A DNA stretch of 64,000 nt from Trichobilharzia szidati (GCA_944472155.2 OX235279.1:149814199-149878198), one strand, 5' to 3'; positions 56,401 to 57,771 are shown, counted from the stretch's first letter. Notes: a model not told the origin generated them from the letters alone. Program-made: numbers and translations.

Positions 56401-57771
56401 ACACCGCACAGATGATGATGATGTCAAAACGAGTCAGAATTGGAAAGGCAAGACACACCTTCATCACTCTGAAATCAGTTGTGAAATCTTCTGCATCACT
56501 CAGCATGAAGACGGCGATTCGATATTCAACACCAATGTCAAGTCAGTTAGTGCCTTTATATGCGTCAGAAACACTTGACGAGCGCGTCACGGAAGGCATT
56601 TCCAACAGGTCAGTGCAGAATTTTATCAACAGTTGACTTCGTTGGCTCCATAGTGAAGATCAGACGGCCTCTCAACCGGCCGAGAATGATTAGCACCAGT
56701 GAACTCTGAGAAGGAAGCAATCAAGAACCTACTGTTCTAGAAATATTCTGATGGAAATGGATATGGACGGGAGAGACATTGATGAAACTGTTGTGGGACA
56801 TCTCGCGTCAGGGCATCGATCGAGTGGAATCCCAATAGGAAACGACGAGTTGGGCATGTGTCTGACAGTGACATGGAGTAGATCGTGTGAGGAAGAGATG
56901 AGAGACTAAGGGCAATGGTATGACTAGGAAAAGAGAACTACAGGTAACAGAATGGAATGGAGATGTTCTTTTTAAGCCCTTTATTCGACTCGGAACCCAA
57001 GGGAATAATAGTATAAAAATTATTTATTCCCATTCAGCTGCATGGCCAGTCACTGCCATTTACTCTCCCACTGGTAATTACTAGTAATAATTTAATAGAT
57101 TGCTTTAAAGTACAAATCCTGTCAGAGCGCCTCTATCCCGCATGTCGACCAAATCTACCAATAACCCAAATTTTCACTTTAATTTCAGTCAACAACCATT
57201 ACATCTAAGGTGATTTCAGCTAATTCCAACAACAACTAGCGCTAGTGATAGTAGTAGCAGTAGCAATAGTTATTGTCTAACTTCAATTCATGAATAAGGT
57301 AGCAAAAATTATGTATTTATCAAGAAAAAAAACAAAACAATTTTAGACTAACCTGTTTAACTGATGCATTATTCCATGTTTTCCCGAAATAAGTTTTTAT
57401 CAACTCTGTCTCATTTTTATTACTATCGCCCAGATCAACTTTCAAACAAAACAACTTATTTCGATTGTTCATTGTTAAACAGTTTTCTACTCCAGTTACT
57501 GGATTAATATCACACATAAATGAACAGTCAAGGTTTTGTTCGTATACAATCCAATATTGTGAATCATTATGATTAAGGTAATTAGAACAATTGATTAGTG
57601 TTCGTGCTGTCTCTGAGTCGACTAAGAGTATCCATGTTTGAGTCATTACTACCTCCTGTATATCTTCTATTAATTTCATCAATACCGATTGGTTCGTATT
57701 CTTAGTTAAAGTAAGATAAAATCGTCCAACAGACGGATATTCATAGTAATCCGAAAATAAAGTTCGTATCC
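9790..57771 (-). CDS. ionotropic glutamate receptor (kainate/AMPA-like), 12 exons, 5' partial
   Basis: Ligand-gated cation channel subunit of the postsynaptic membrane, predicted to open on glutamate. Twelve minus-strand exons (57771-57353, 52067-51879, 49215-49087, 46327-46232, 39591-39409, 33713-33553, 29383-29202, 27647-27472, 22406-22304, 21366-21090, 17912-17690, 9984-9790) join with GT..AG borders and consistent phase. The total is 2333 nt, or 776 residues plus TAA. Domain order is end of amino-terminal domain, S1, M1, pore loop, M3, S2, M4, tail. The M3 region contains SANLAAKLTV, a variant of the family SYTANLAAF gate. Glutamate-contact positions S1 Arg, S2 Ser-Thr and S2 Glu are present. 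Family members are about 850-1000 residues, so roughly 150-200 N-terminal residues are missing. Introns of 0.9-7.7 kb are full of retroelements. Family assignment is confident; the kainate-versus-AMPA label is not. Confidence 0.9.
10335..11672 (+). mobile_element. RTE-A LINE, 5'-truncated
   Basis: From the RT fingers (KLPKNGDSGLCKNCLEIML at about 10355) to the 3' end at 11672. Further landmarks: FIDFEKALDSF near 10600, FTNLTQHLAI near 10690, TGVRKGCLLSL at about 10778, and DSANDLISLS replacing DFADDLCLMS near 10910. The 3' motif GAAGCCCTATTTTCCACTC and an ATA/ATT tail follow. Frameshifts and stops throughout. Confidence 0.8.
11680..12605. other. intronic sequence without recognised feature
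   Basis: Between an RTE-A 3' end and the SINE-A pair. Short open stretches occur on both strands, but none has a family motif or splice signals that fit the receptor. Confidence 0.5.
12610..12735 (-). repeat. SINE-A copy (tRNA-like head and hammerhead), truncated
   Basis: Minus reading: GGGTCCCAGTGGCTCAATAG, box B GGGTTCGAATCCCGG, then a hammerhead segment CACTGATGAAGAGTCCCGAA followed by GGACGGAAAG. The 3' half is cut off at about 12610. Faces the plus-strand copy at 12869. Confidence 0.75.
12869..13075 (+). repeat. SINE-A copy with hammerhead segment
   Basis: tRNA-like head from GGTCCCAGTGGCTCAATAGT to box B GGGTTCGAACCCC (12929-12941). Hammerhead region about 12945-13000: CTGTTGA, stem strands GTCC and GGAC, then GAAAC and GTCTAGTACTC. 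A tail with CTGATGTCAGCTCATGATG follows. The core has CTGTTGA instead of CUGANGA. Confidence 0.78.
13076..13424. other. intronic A/T-rich sequence
   Basis: Nothing recognised between SINE-A and SINE-B copies. Confidence 0.5.
13425..13640 (-). repeat. SINE-B copy
   Basis: tRNA-like head on the minus strand at about 13640-13560 (CGGCACAGAAGTAAAGTGCT, box B GAGTTCGATTCCCGG, GACACACTCC). Body AGAGAGAAAGTTGGAGGTGA, GACTGGCAACCCCATCCCGT. 3' end AGCTTGAAGCCTTGTGTTCC at about 13435. The 3' end is the same motif that closes the RTE-A copies. Confidence 0.78.
13730..14060 (-). mobile_element. Penelope-like element fragment, GIY-YIG endonuclease
   Basis: On the minus strand: RLVRLRIREHLPAWFSKEDI near 14020-13960, then SSILSHLVKLD, and 'RPTKPELCIQREHIQ' near 13795-13750. 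This order (R..R..EH, then a histidine-containing 'HL' stretch, then 'KPxLCxQK') is the same as in the PLE endonuclease fragments elsewhere in the window. Stops and frameshifts present. Confidence 0.6.
14061..14577. other. intronic A/T-rich sequence
   Basis: Nothing recognised between a PLE fragment and a SINE-B copy. Confidence 0.5.
14578..14765 (-). repeat. SINE-B copy, head shortened
   Basis: Minus reading: head GTGGCACAGAGGTAGAATTC to about 14710, with the box B region largely deleted. Body AAAGAGGGAAGGTTGGGCAT and GGCTAGCAACCCTATCCCGT. 3' end TTGAAGCCCTCTGTTCCACC at about 14600-14582. Confidence 0.75.
14930..15240 (+). mobile_element. Penelope-like element fragment, GIY-YIG endonuclease
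   Basis: Reads TRPATSDCVYQFNCSCGTGH near 14970-15020, then SRNSILRAQEQV, followed by a degenerate C-terminal part (IPIIYRVLNKL, PKPSLG) to about 15235. The CVYQFxCxC start matches the other PLE copies. Confidence 0.65.
15640..16590 (+). mobile_element. CR1-like LINE fragment, RT palm to 3' end
   Basis: Decayed RT: SVDDLTVSMPVISQTDC near 15655, SNSLKFNPSKCQVVDLTIRR-like sequence near 15750, then FSSSSHVMLVSRKIFHLAFI near 15925. The C-terminal part and 3' UTR continue to about 16590 (AATAAAGC). Closely related to copies at 52.3-54.1 and 59.3-61.0 kb. Confidence 0.65.
16592..17315 (+). mobile_element. CR1-like LINE, 5'-truncated C-terminal part
   Basis: Directly follows the previous copy. It reads LLLQFVNSCTLPILLYCSPL and FPGLLKKDYVILRRTLKTVS to about 16810, then SDSEHPLYPQLQPCVSSSKT and RIYARTSKYKNSTIPYLART to 17035, with two small breaks. 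The 3' UTR ends in ATT repeats near 17290-17315. Confidence 0.72.
17325..17480 (+). repeat. unclassified interspersed repeat (also at 30.5 kb)
   Basis: GATTGCACACTAGTCAGTAA ... GTGTCTAGTCCTATCTTCGG, then GCAGACTGAATTCTATCAGT and CATGCTTGCAATGTGG. The minus strand of 30480-30580 carries the same ordered blocks. No coding or tRNA-like part in this copy. Confidence 0.55.
17690..17912 (-). CDS. glutamate receptor exon: end of S2 and M4
   Basis: 223 nt, phase 2 in and phase 0 out. The acceptor is ATGAAAG|T and the donor GCAAAA|GTAAGT. It encodes the helix and KWW signature (IDGLKAKWWASDTSRCEP) with the second disulfide Cys, then GFEEVGGMFTLLICGLVIG and the rest of M4, ending in basic LLKKQKAK. 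This is the usual 'LxxKWW..C....GVxxxGGxFxVL' arrangement. Confidence 0.94.
18128..18700 (-). mobile_element. RTE-A 3' fragment
   Basis: Minus-strand 3' end beginning with the ATT-rich tail at about 18128. It contains WRSPSVTWRRLCEEEMRTYR-like sequence near 18280, and KVGTDEDVETRIGKARYSS near 18640-18590. It is truncated on its 5' side near 18700. Sequence 18701-18850 is not assigned. Confidence 0.65.
18983..19165 (+). repeat. SINE-A copy with hammerhead segment
   Basis: Head CAGGTCCCAGTGGCCTAATG; box B altered (GGGCACGAACTCC). The hammerhead segment at about 19058-19105 reads CTTATGAAGAGTCCCAAACT and GGACGAAGCAGC; the GAAA box is now GAAG. A tail follows to about 19165. Confidence 0.72.
19190..20200 (+). 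mobile_element. possible Ty3/Gypsy-like LTR element remnant
   Basis: Near 19380-19520 the plus strand reads VVKNAFGGILNLVGGISCDV, then 'VKDLGYPTNHYDSDLFGIDSIDK'-like sequence, resembling the end of a Ty3/Gypsy aspartic protease ('NLLGLDWID'). A purine-rich tract (19791-19803, AAAAAGGGGAGG) is followed by TGTTGGG at 19804, the usual layout of a polypurine tract and the start of a 3' LTR. Strongly degraded; no second LTR found. Confidence 0.35.
20270..21010 (-). mobile_element. RTE-A deletion derivative: 5' UTR joined to 3' end
   Basis: The 3' end (reverse of GAAGCCCTGTGTTCCACTC) is at about 20290. The C-terminal coding remnant, including MRTSKPARIGGARYTL at about 20844, runs to about 20880. 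At about 20890-21000 the sequence switches to the RTE-A 5' UTR block: in reverse, AGAGGGAGGGTTGGACGTAG, then GCTACTGAAACTTC. Everything from the endonuclease to most of the RT is absent. Confidence 0.7.
21090..21366 (-). CDS. glutamate receptor exon: S2 with glutamate-binding Glu
   Basis: 277 nt, phase 1 in and phase 2 out. The acceptor is GTGTTTCAG|AT and the donor GAAAT|GTAAGC. It includes WVIFMETPKADYYIAKEC, matching 'YALLMESTxxEYVTQRNC'. The Glu that binds the ligand amino group is kept, and the Cys is the first partner of the conserved S2 disulfide. Further on, RIGSWYYSMILLPRSPLTPL replaces the family 'GYGIGTPKGSPLRD', a recognisable but strongly drifted stretch. Confidence 0.9.
21367..22303. 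other. short intron between the S2 exons
   Basis: The smallest intron of the gene (937 bp). It contains the SINE-A copy at 21828-22045; the segment 21580-21800 also looks SINE-A-related (tail-like TATCAATCCGTGGGCAAACT). The rest is plain A/T-rich sequence. Confidence 0.6.
21828..22045 (+). repeat. SINE-A copy with hammerhead segment
   Basis: Head 'GGCTACAGTGGCTGAGTGATC', box B GGGGTTTGAATCTAAG. The hammerhead segment at about 21905-21950 has CCGATGAGTCTCAAATTAGG and ATGAAACAG, with the spacing of the canonical Sm-alpha core (no extra AGA) but CCGATGA instead of CTGATGA. Tail with TATCAATCCATGGTC. Confidence 0.72.
22304..22406 (-). CDS. glutamate receptor exon: S2 with Ser-Thr ligand contact
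   Basis: 103 nt, phase 0 in and phase 1 out. The acceptor is ATTTTAG|TAT and the donor TATAACA|GTAAGT. It encodes YTIINNSTEMRFFEKLKNAE, aligning with the family 'YGAVxxGSTxxFFxxSK' block. The Ser-Thr pair that contacts the ligand gamma-carboxylate is kept, while the preceding Gly is Asn. Confidence 0.85.
22407..22919. other. intronic sequence without recognised feature
   Basis: A/T-rich, no open reading frame or repeat recognised, ending where the RTE-A copy begins. Confidence 0.5.
22920..24170 (+). mobile_element. RTE-A LINE, 5'-truncated, young-looking
   Basis: Starts in the RT domain (LDTELRPEQAGFRKGKSCSD at about 22950) and continues with FEKAFDSVDREVIWKLLEYF and TGVRQGCLLSPMIFLIVVDW in a nearly continuous frame to 23396. 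The catalytic motif at 23381-23400 has the same 4-nt insertion as two other copies. After it come INGRDLKGVTSFTYLGSIVS and the C-terminal domain. The shared 3' motif and an ATA/ATT tail end at about 24170. It is close in sequence to 2100-3300. Confidence 0.88.
24171..24584. other. intronic sequence between RTE-A and CR1-like fragments
   Basis: No motif identified. The last 100 bases may belong to the decayed CR1-like element. Confidence 0.45.
24585..24860 (+). mobile_element. CR1-like LINE RT fragment
   Basis: Plus-strand remnant: 'PHSDEVNYADDLTVSLP' around 24670-24720 (YADD catalytic motif present), then 'NSFLSEVSKWSLYNGLELNF' and SKCQTVNCSF-like sequence to about 24830, with frameshifts. 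Confidence 0.6.
24868..25020 (+). repeat. SINE-A copy, head truncated
   Basis: Starts in the 3' part of the tRNA-like head (GAACCCCAGTGGGTGCGTAC). The hammerhead segment is CTGTCGATGATTCCCAAACT then AGGATGAAACAGCTGTCCAG. Tail with TATCAATCCATGGTCAA, then an ATT repeat at 25028-25050. Confidence 0.7.
25120..26110 (+). mobile_element. Penelope-like element, C-terminal part and 3' region
   Basis: Coding remnant: 'SWISTIAIPYRKNTDGQLQR' near 25165, 'FKPSNSLERALVSVKDKFPK' near 25255, GIKC.ECEAFYLGGSSRQMK near 25340-25400 (GIY-YIG core), then DRVNEHRLCRKRPPRNRMEL and YKIVFDTVEILVKGFHSHIE to 25580. One stop falls inside. The A/T-rich region 25680-26110 is taken as 3' UTR/terminal repeat; it ends in a short hairpin (26044-26065) followed by GAAACGTTCAG. 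Confidence 0.65.
26235..26420 (+). repeat. SINE-B copy, plus strand
   Basis: Starts inside the head at box B (GGGTTCGATCCCTGACCGAC), then GCACTCCTTTACCTCCC. Body AGAGGGAAGGTTGGGCATGA, GGCTAGCAACCCCATCCTGT, TACTACAGAAACTTC. 3' end AGCTTGAAGCCCTATGTTCC at about 26380-26400. The body parallels the RTE-A 5' UTR (minus strand at 38745-38690 and 28890-28810). Confidence 0.8.
26476..27040 (-). mobile_element. Penelope-like element tail flanked by perfect 67-bp inverted repeats
   Basis: Inner part 26909-26700 (minus) reads SIIYRVPNKLPKSSKHRLLQ, then TAEAIAIRLKQPALCVQKKQ: the C-terminal part of the PLE endonuclease. Arms 26476-26542 and 26974-27040 are reverse complements over 67 bp without a mismatch I could find. 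Confidence 0.7.
27041..27471. other. intronic sequence downstream of the M3 exon
   Basis: No gene or repeat identified, apart from a short ATT run at about 27124. Confidence 0.5.
27472..27647 (-). CDS. glutamate receptor exon: M3 gate and start of S2
   Basis: 176 nt, phase 1 in and phase 0 out. The acceptor is CATAG|GT and the donor GTC AAG|GTAGGC. It has the pre-M3 signature DPRSASTRV (family 'PxxxSTRI'), then M3 ending AMFSANLAAKLTV. The canonical gate is SYTANLAAF; here the first residues are altered and the last Phe is Lys. S2 then begins with EITTFKQLIEQDTVK. Confidence 0.93.
27955..28075 (-). ncRNA. Sm-alpha-type hammerhead ribozyme sequence
   Basis: Minus reading: CTGACGA at 28023-28017 (fits CUGANGA), then GTTGCAAATGGGAC as stem II and loop, GAAA at 28002-27999, TACGC, and ATTCTGCATCTCACTGCC, ending in CCACCATCC. 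Aligned from memory to the schistosome Sm-alpha hammerhead, core and flanks match in order. The cleavage triplet GUC is AUU here, and stem I pairing looks poor. An upstream GTCCTGGATCC-like piece may be part of a second unit. Confidence 0.6.
28425..28912 (-). mobile_element. RTE-A 5' end (5' UTR and endonuclease start), inverted
   Basis: Reading the minus strand, the 5' UTR runs from about 28912 (CTAGCCGGTCTTAAGC) and includes AACAGGGAAGATTGGGCG. The endonuclease N-terminus follows near 28660 with the 'GTWNVRTMYEAGNAAQVAEK' pattern and continues to about 28425. It abuts, head to head, an RTE-A 3' end on the plus strand at 28915. Confidence 0.75.
28915..29125 (+). mobile_element. RTE-A 3' end
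   Basis: C-terminal and 3' region on the plus strand: the 'QEPIAQQICRRNWRWIG..TRRPFGDIAHQ' pattern in pieces, then GGAGGAACCCAAGGGAAAAT and an AT-rich tail. Together with the inverted 5' end immediately upstream it looks like one insertion event. Confidence 0.7.
29202..29383 (-). CDS. glutamate receptor exon: M1 and pore loop
   Basis: 182 nt, phase 2 in and phase 1 out. The acceptor is TAAAG|G GAT and the donor CAA G|GTAGGT. It carries M1 (VWVTTVVVVFLIGFLLAF), a charged loop with Asn and Gln, then VKEALWYVLGSCTQQGE, which matches the pore helix and selectivity region 'xxSFWFxxGALMQQGxE'. Gln stands at the Q/R editing position, so the encoded form is the calcium-permeable type unless edited. 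Confidence 0.92.
29384..30189. other. intronic A/T-rich sequence
   Basis: Contains the AT microsatellite at 29464-29497. No coding or repeat similarity recognised in the rest. Confidence 0.5.
29464..29497. repeat. AT dinucleotide microsatellite
   Basis: A run of TA/AT repeats with a single G interruption, in the intron between the S1 and M1 exons. Confidence 0.95.
30190..30580 (-). repeat. tRNA-headed interspersed repeat (third family)
   Basis: Minus reading: block shared with 17325-17480 at 30580-30480. Near 30355-30280 there is a tRNA-like stretch: AAAAAGCCCAGTGGTAATGT, then box B GGGTTCGAATCTCAG. This order differs from SINE-A and SINE-B. Confidence 0.5.
30581..31394. other. intronic sequence without recognised feature
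   Basis: Lies between the tRNA-headed repeat and the start of an RTE-A copy. Nothing recognised on either strand. Confidence 0.5.
31395..33243 (+). mobile_element. RTE-A LINE, 5'-truncated
   Basis: Starts near 31395 in the linker (GNPITKEKRKIKQWADHFKR) and continues through the RT: LPKKGDLGLTLQDWRRIMLL near 31810, QNKLAGSREGKSCAGQIATI near 31960, 'VKIRARQGC' near 32250. The catalytic motif at 32396-32420 carries the same 4-nt insertion seen at 2493 and 23381. It ends at about 33243 with GAAGCCCTATTTTCCCGTC and an AATAATAATA tail. Several frameshifts. Confidence 0.85.
33553..33713 (-). CDS. glutamate receptor exon: S1 with ligand-binding arginine
   Basis: 161 nt, phase 0 in and phase 2 out. 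The acceptor is ACCAG|AAT and the donor TCATG|GTAAGC. It encodes NTDVGLGPLVQDAERSLIVD followed by FTVPYYDSVGITMV, aligning with the family '[24 protein letters not shown]'. The Arg that holds the ligand alpha-carboxylate is present. The Thr of the 'PLT' turn is Val. The exon runs into the pre-M1 helix (FFLEVFSW). Confidence 0.9.
33714..34184. other. intronic sequence next to a PLE
   Basis: A 71-codon open stretch on the plus strand (33665-33877) partly overlaps the receptor exon in antisense and has no family motif. Otherwise an AT microsatellite and unique-looking sequence. Confidence 0.5.
33903..33922. repeat. AT dinucleotide microsatellite
   Basis: A short TA repeat beside the start of a PLE-rich region. 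Confidence 0.9.
34185..35110 (-). mobile_element. Penelope-like element fragment, GIY-YIG endonuclease
   Basis: Minus-strand reading 35024-34700: KDKILQLTNSMYVYQFTCSC, then GARYIRQSTRILFKSMQEHY and SGTIRSSVIEYLVAL, matching the PLE endonuclease order. A shifted C-terminal piece (EKPELCL) lies near 34640. Region 34185-34235 resembles the terminal sequence seen at 44935 and 26476. Confidence 0.65.
35111..35867. other. intronic sequence without recognised feature
   Basis: A/T-rich region between a PLE fragment and the 3' tail of the RTE-A copy. Confidence 0.5.
35868..38745 (-). mobile_element. RTE-A LINE, most complete copy, with one foreign segment
   Basis: The 5' UTR is at about 38745-38690 and the endonuclease start VGTWNVRTMYETGKAAQIAN is near 38655. 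The endonuclease ends with VGSDHYLVQGTFQIKLK near 37950. Linker follows; the RT opens at 37407 with MKAIKMLKAGKAAGPDGIPA, then GFRRNKSCIDQIATLRIIIE, LYLNFIDFEKAFDSVDREVI and TGVRQGCLLSPMIFLIAVDW (36830). The catalytic motif near 36685 is broken by a 2-nt insertion (DFANVIYV). C-terminal KSVLLYGSETW is at about 36310. The 3' end is at 35868. A block of about 140 bp at 37425-37565 replaces part of the linker with sequence of the 39.8/50.7-kb repeat. Confidence 0.88.
38746..39225 (+). mobile_element. Penelope-like element fragment, GIY-YIG endonuclease
   Basis: Starts at the 5' end of the minus-strand RTE-A copy. It reads 'CIYQFTCSCGAKHISRA' near 38865-38920, then NISSSILEHLVYSGHRAPSY near 38985, FKMLHRVPLYLTKGLQIHHL, and LAFRGLKPNLCVQKRYAFTC to 39185. 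One frameshift near 38920; otherwise fairly well kept. Confidence 0.72.
39409..39591 (-). CDS. glutamate receptor exon: S1 ligand-binding lobe
   Basis: 61 codons, phase 0 at both ends. The acceptor is GTTACAG|GAT and the donor AGG AAG|GTAATA. It begins DPPYAVRLGENQWTGYCVDV, the family 'EEPYVMxxx..EGYCVDL' block. The Tyr that packs on the ligand is kept, but the usual Glu before GYC is Thr. It ends with GHWSGIIGQVARK, the counterpart of 'WNGMVGELVYGKA'. Confidence 0.92.
39823..40545 (+). repeat. interspersed repeat, copy 1 of a near-identical pair
   Basis: About 720 bp, starting GACGAAGTTTCAGACACAAT and including CCTCGTACGCGTGGTAGAAG, GTCGTATTCTCTATCACTTG and CAGGATCCTCTAACTGACAA, ending in an ATT-rich stretch. 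It matches 50656-51415 in the same orientation with few differences. A piece (40130-40205) also sits inside the RTE-A copy at 37425-37565. No coding function recognised. Confidence 0.75.
40905..41060 (-). repeat. PLE-associated terminal-type repeat, degraded
   Basis: Plus-strand CTTGATATGATTATTAGAAA, TTATGCTCAGAAACACAAAC and AGTAAATATAACTG correspond to the reverse of 62700-62780 with substitutions and small deletions. Confidence 0.4.
41262..41495 (-). repeat. SINE-B copy, full length
   Basis: Minus reading: head TCGGTGGCACAGTGGTTAGG, box B GGGGTTCGATCCCC, GCACTCCTTTACCTCGC. Body AAAAATGGAAGATGGACATG, GGCTAGCAACCCCATCCTGT. 3' end AGCTTGAAGCCCTATGTTCC at about 41295-41276. Confidence 0.82.
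41496..42201. other. intronic sequence upstream of the long hairpin
   Basis: Nothing recognised. The last 30 bases (CTGTTACTTCAACCTGACAA) loosely resemble the reverse of sequence just beyond the right hairpin arm, so the inverted duplication may once have been longer. Confidence 0.45.
42202..42522. repeat. long near-perfect inverted repeat (hairpin, arms about 148 bp)
   Basis: Left arm 42202-42350 and right arm 42373-42522 are reverse complements with only two internal substitutions that I could find (one in the AATATAAATG/AATACAAATG stretch, one in AAAAGAC/AAAAGGC). The loop is about 22 nt. The arms are A/T-rich and contain no coding sequence I recognise. Confidence 0.92.
42523..42800. repeat. 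diverged tandem pair beside the hairpin
   Basis: Two units of about 140 bp start near 42522 and 42650: both have TTAACAATGTTGCTAACTTG-like sequence followed by CAACTATGTTACGTCATCCGATT-like sequence, preceded by TATTATTCTCTA and CCCTACCC. The second unit differs at many positions. Confidence 0.55.
43165..44772 (-). mobile_element. RTE-A LINE fragment with internal fold-back insertion
   Basis: The 3' end is near 43165 (reverse of the shared 3' motif). The C-terminal region is interrupted at about 43440-43850 by an inverted-repeat insertion. It resumes with MKKAIRIFNTNVKSV near 44090 and 'KPVRIGNARHTFITRKSVVK' near 44180, then runs to the RT region near 44770, with 'VIYNGKLSDGLEVKT' visible in reverse near 44640. 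It ends head to head with a plus-strand RTE-A copy at 44775. Confidence 0.72.
43442..43823. repeat. inverted repeat inserted in an RTE-A copy (arms about 70 bp)
   Basis: Left arm 43442-43511 (TTTAAAACAAGCAATAAAGG ... TCGGTAGAACTC) and right arm 43756-43823 (GAGTTCTACCGAAATTTGAT ... TTGTTTTAAA) match as reverse complements, apart from an extra G and one or two bases in the middle. The spacer of about 245 bp is not recognised. The RTE-A minus sequence continues on both sides. Confidence 0.85.
44775..46100 (+). mobile_element. RTE-A 3' region split by a PLE fragment
   Basis: The plus-strand C-terminal part starts at about 44775 (reverse complement of 44155-44290). It breaks off in the 'KPVRIGN' codons at about 44923 and resumes at about 45544 with the adjoining sequence (ACACACCTTCATCACTCTGA). 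It ends near 46100 with GAAACCCGAGGGAATAATAC. A Penelope-like fragment occupies the gap. Confidence 0.72.
44925..45543 (-). mobile_element. Penelope-like element fragment inserted in RTE-A
   Basis: Minus reading from 45540: INEHILNTGHTICKEKSFKV, then YKVKRSLPK, RILCIAEALAIWIEKPDLCT and QKKLLHPLLLPWV (about 45340). This is the C-terminal half of the PLE endonuclease. Its 3' side reaches 44935-44990, a segment that also occurs inverted at 42840-42900. Confidence 0.7.
46232..46327 (-). CDS. glutamate receptor exon: linker into S1 ligand-binding lobe
   Basis: 32 codons, phase 0 at both ends. The acceptor is TATCTTTCAG|ACC and the donor TTG CAC|GTAAGA. The segment SLQNLSRPTNRQLLHVSVLH occupies the place of the family 'NITDSLxNRSLxVTTILE' segment that leads into the ligand-binding domain. 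The next exon continues with DPPYAV. The exon is short but spliced in frame on both sides. Confidence 0.82.
46328..47249. other. intronic sequence; weak SINE-A traces
   Basis: About 46600-46720 has a faint hammerhead-SINE order (GTGCACTATGCTGAAGATTC, then TATCCAATATTC, TTTCAGTGGTTCTTAAGCTG). The rest is unassigned A/T-rich sequence. Confidence 0.4.
47250..48010 (-). mobile_element. divergent Penelope-like/GIY-YIG retroelement remnant
   Basis: Minus strand near 47760: LCRPKDPTAKKDKINAICEI, the usual junction of RT thumb and GIY-YIG domain. Near 47620: 'SVSMHVDNHGHQFDWEN', a histidine-containing stretch, then 'GNARNFLEACCSNESATNKH'-like decayed sequence to about 47460. It differs from the CVYQF-type PLE copies, so it is probably a second PLE lineage. 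Many stops. Confidence 0.5.
48228..48455 (-). repeat. SINE-B copy, full length
   Basis: Minus reading: head TCGGTGGTTCAGTGGTAGAA, AACCACGCATGTGGTT in place of an anticodon arm, box B GGGGTTCGATCCCC. Body AATGAGGGAAGGTTGGCCGT, GGCTAGCAACCCCATCCCGT. 3' end AGCTTGAAACCCTATATTCC at about 48260. Lies 0.15 kb from the 5S-linked head. Confidence 0.82.
48600..48676 (-). repeat. tRNA-like SINE-B head downstream of the 5S gene
   Basis: About 75 nt with a box A-like segment (GGCACAGTGATTAGGACTC) and box B (GGGGTTCAATCCCC). The ends GCGTCGG and CCAACGC pair as an acceptor-like stem with one mismatch. The anticodon arm is collapsed (short loop), so this is not a functional tRNA. It matches the heads of SINE-B copies elsewhere in the window. 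It starts only a few bases after the T-run of the 5S gene. Confidence 0.7.
48680..48799 (-). rRNA. 5S ribosomal RNA
   Basis: Full-length 5S rRNA of about 119 nt, starting GTCGGCGACCATACC at 48799. The internal control region reads AAGTTAAGCAACGTTGGGCC, and further on come TTAGTACTTGCATGGGTGAC and GGGAATACCAGGTG. The two ends (GTCGGCGAC and GTTGCCGGC) form a 9-bp helix I with two G-U pairs. A run of five T (48681-48677) supplies a pol III terminator. Whether this single intronic copy is expressed is unknown. It is followed on the same strand by a tRNA-like SINE head. Confidence 0.9.
49087..49215 (-). CDS. glutamate receptor exon: last strand of amino-terminal domain
   Basis: 43 codons, phase 0 at both ends. 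The acceptor is TTTTCCAG|CTA and the donor TCG|GTAGGT. It encodes STIGLIDFNGTVTNQRVNF, which matches the conserved 'GLTGRIxFNxxGxRxxF' segment that ends the amino-terminal domain of kainate and AMPA receptors. The following part, MIECFGKSNTSKAGCHRS, is divergent: the usual 'IGxW' stretch is not recognisable. Confidence 0.85.
49555..49700 (-). repeat. SINE-A copy with hammerhead segment
   Basis: Minus reading: box B 'GGTCCTGGTTTCGAATTGAGG', then CTACCGATGAGTTCGAAACT, TGGACGAAACAGCTCTCCAG and TACCTTC. Core CCGATGA, stem II strands GTTC and GGAC, and GAAAC are present. One of the better kept hammerheads in the window. Followed on the plus strand by another fragment at 49740. Confidence 0.72.
49740..49945 (+). 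repeat. SINE-A fragment with hammerhead half
   Basis: Plus reading: GAGGAGTCCCAAACTGGGAC then GAAACAGCTGTCCAATACTC at about 49845-49895, then the tail. The tRNA-like head is missing or replaced by related upstream sequence (49740-49840). Confidence 0.6.
49946..50569. other. intronic sequence with a weak tRNA-like stretch
   Basis: Near 50218-50275: GATCCAGAGGTCTGGGCTAA then ACTGGTTTGAATCCC, reminiscent of boxes A and B but poorly kept. Nothing else recognised. Confidence 0.4.
50656..51415 (+). repeat. interspersed repeat, copy 2 of a near-identical pair
   Basis: Same blocks as 39823-40545 in the same order; an extra GT-rich stretch lies at about 50945-50970, and the ATT-rich end is longer. 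The region just upstream (50570-50655), with CACTGTGGTAGTATGTAATT, also occurs at 62645 and 40560, near SINE and PLE material. Confidence 0.75.
51879..52067 (-). CDS. glutamate receptor exon: amino-terminal domain
   Basis: 63 codons, phase 0 at both ends. The acceptor is the TAG at 52070-52068 and the donor is ATG|GTAAGT. The translation opens FDILSAYETVKSTILAI, the position of the family helix 'ALxYDxVxxxA', and closes with FYRFAEAITM. The acceptor has a weak pyrimidine tract, so the exact 5' boundary is the least certain point. The frame and join to both neighbours are otherwise clean. Confidence 0.8.
52285..54065 (+). mobile_element. CR1-like LINE, interrupted by RTE-A
   Basis: Left part 52285-52900 carries an RT remnant: 'YFYNRNQYTVYNEKSPTTSL' near 52415-52480, a DDDLTVHM motif near 52580, 'DSLKLIPSKCHVVN' near 52690, and LVSRKIFRLALVLR near 52860. 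An RTE-A copy is inserted at 52905-53905. The CR1-like element then resumes with SGITQSFPTF-like sequence at about 53925-54060. The whole is the inverted counterpart of 59277-60850. Confidence 0.7.
52905..53905 (+). mobile_element. RTE-A 3' part nested in a CR1-like LINE
   Basis: Starts with ESFEVKTGVRQAGCLLSPLI-like sequence at about 52912. The catalytic motif is in frame but altered (DLDSTGNICLISHKLG near 53065). Next come 'TSFTYLGSIVSTTGGTDEDI', KSVLLIRIRDLAPRHEEH, and a 3' end at about 53890-53905 with AATAATAATAA. The CR1-like element continues on both sides. Confidence 0.82.
54066..55939. other. longest stretch without a recognised element
   Basis: 1.9 kb in the intron upstream of the 52-kb exon. 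The segment 54830-55250 is less A/T-rich than its surroundings but has no long open frame or family motif. A 92-codon minus-strand open stretch (56027-55749) has no recognised similarity. Confidence 0.5.
55940..57015 (+). mobile_element. RTE-A LINE 3' part
   Basis: Starts in the RT domain near 55940 (VIQAIHNGKLSEAF-like; KARVRQGC at about 56010). It has DLSITYDLSLMPH in place of DLDFADDLCLMSH near 56145, KRVRIGKARHTFITLKSVVK near 56425, and a 3' end near 57000 with GGAACCCAAGGGAATAATAG. Belongs to the same subgroup as the copies at 43-46 kb. Confidence 0.78.
57353..57771 (-). CDS. glutamate receptor exon: amino-terminal domain, C-lobe part
   Basis: The exon starts after a pyrimidine-rich tract and CAG (57774-57772) in phase 1 and ends at CAG|GTTAGT. 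It encodes about 139 residues, beginning IRTLFSDYYEYPSVGRFYLT. The segment QTWILLVDSETARTL matches the position of the family 'hVIFDCSHEMAA' strand, and YWIVYEQNLDCSF the following 'YHYIFTTLDLF' strand. Several cysteines and N-x-S/T sites fit an extracellular domain. This is the most 5' exon I can place. No further exon was recognised between 57772 and 64000, so the start of the gene is probably outside the window. Confidence 0.82.
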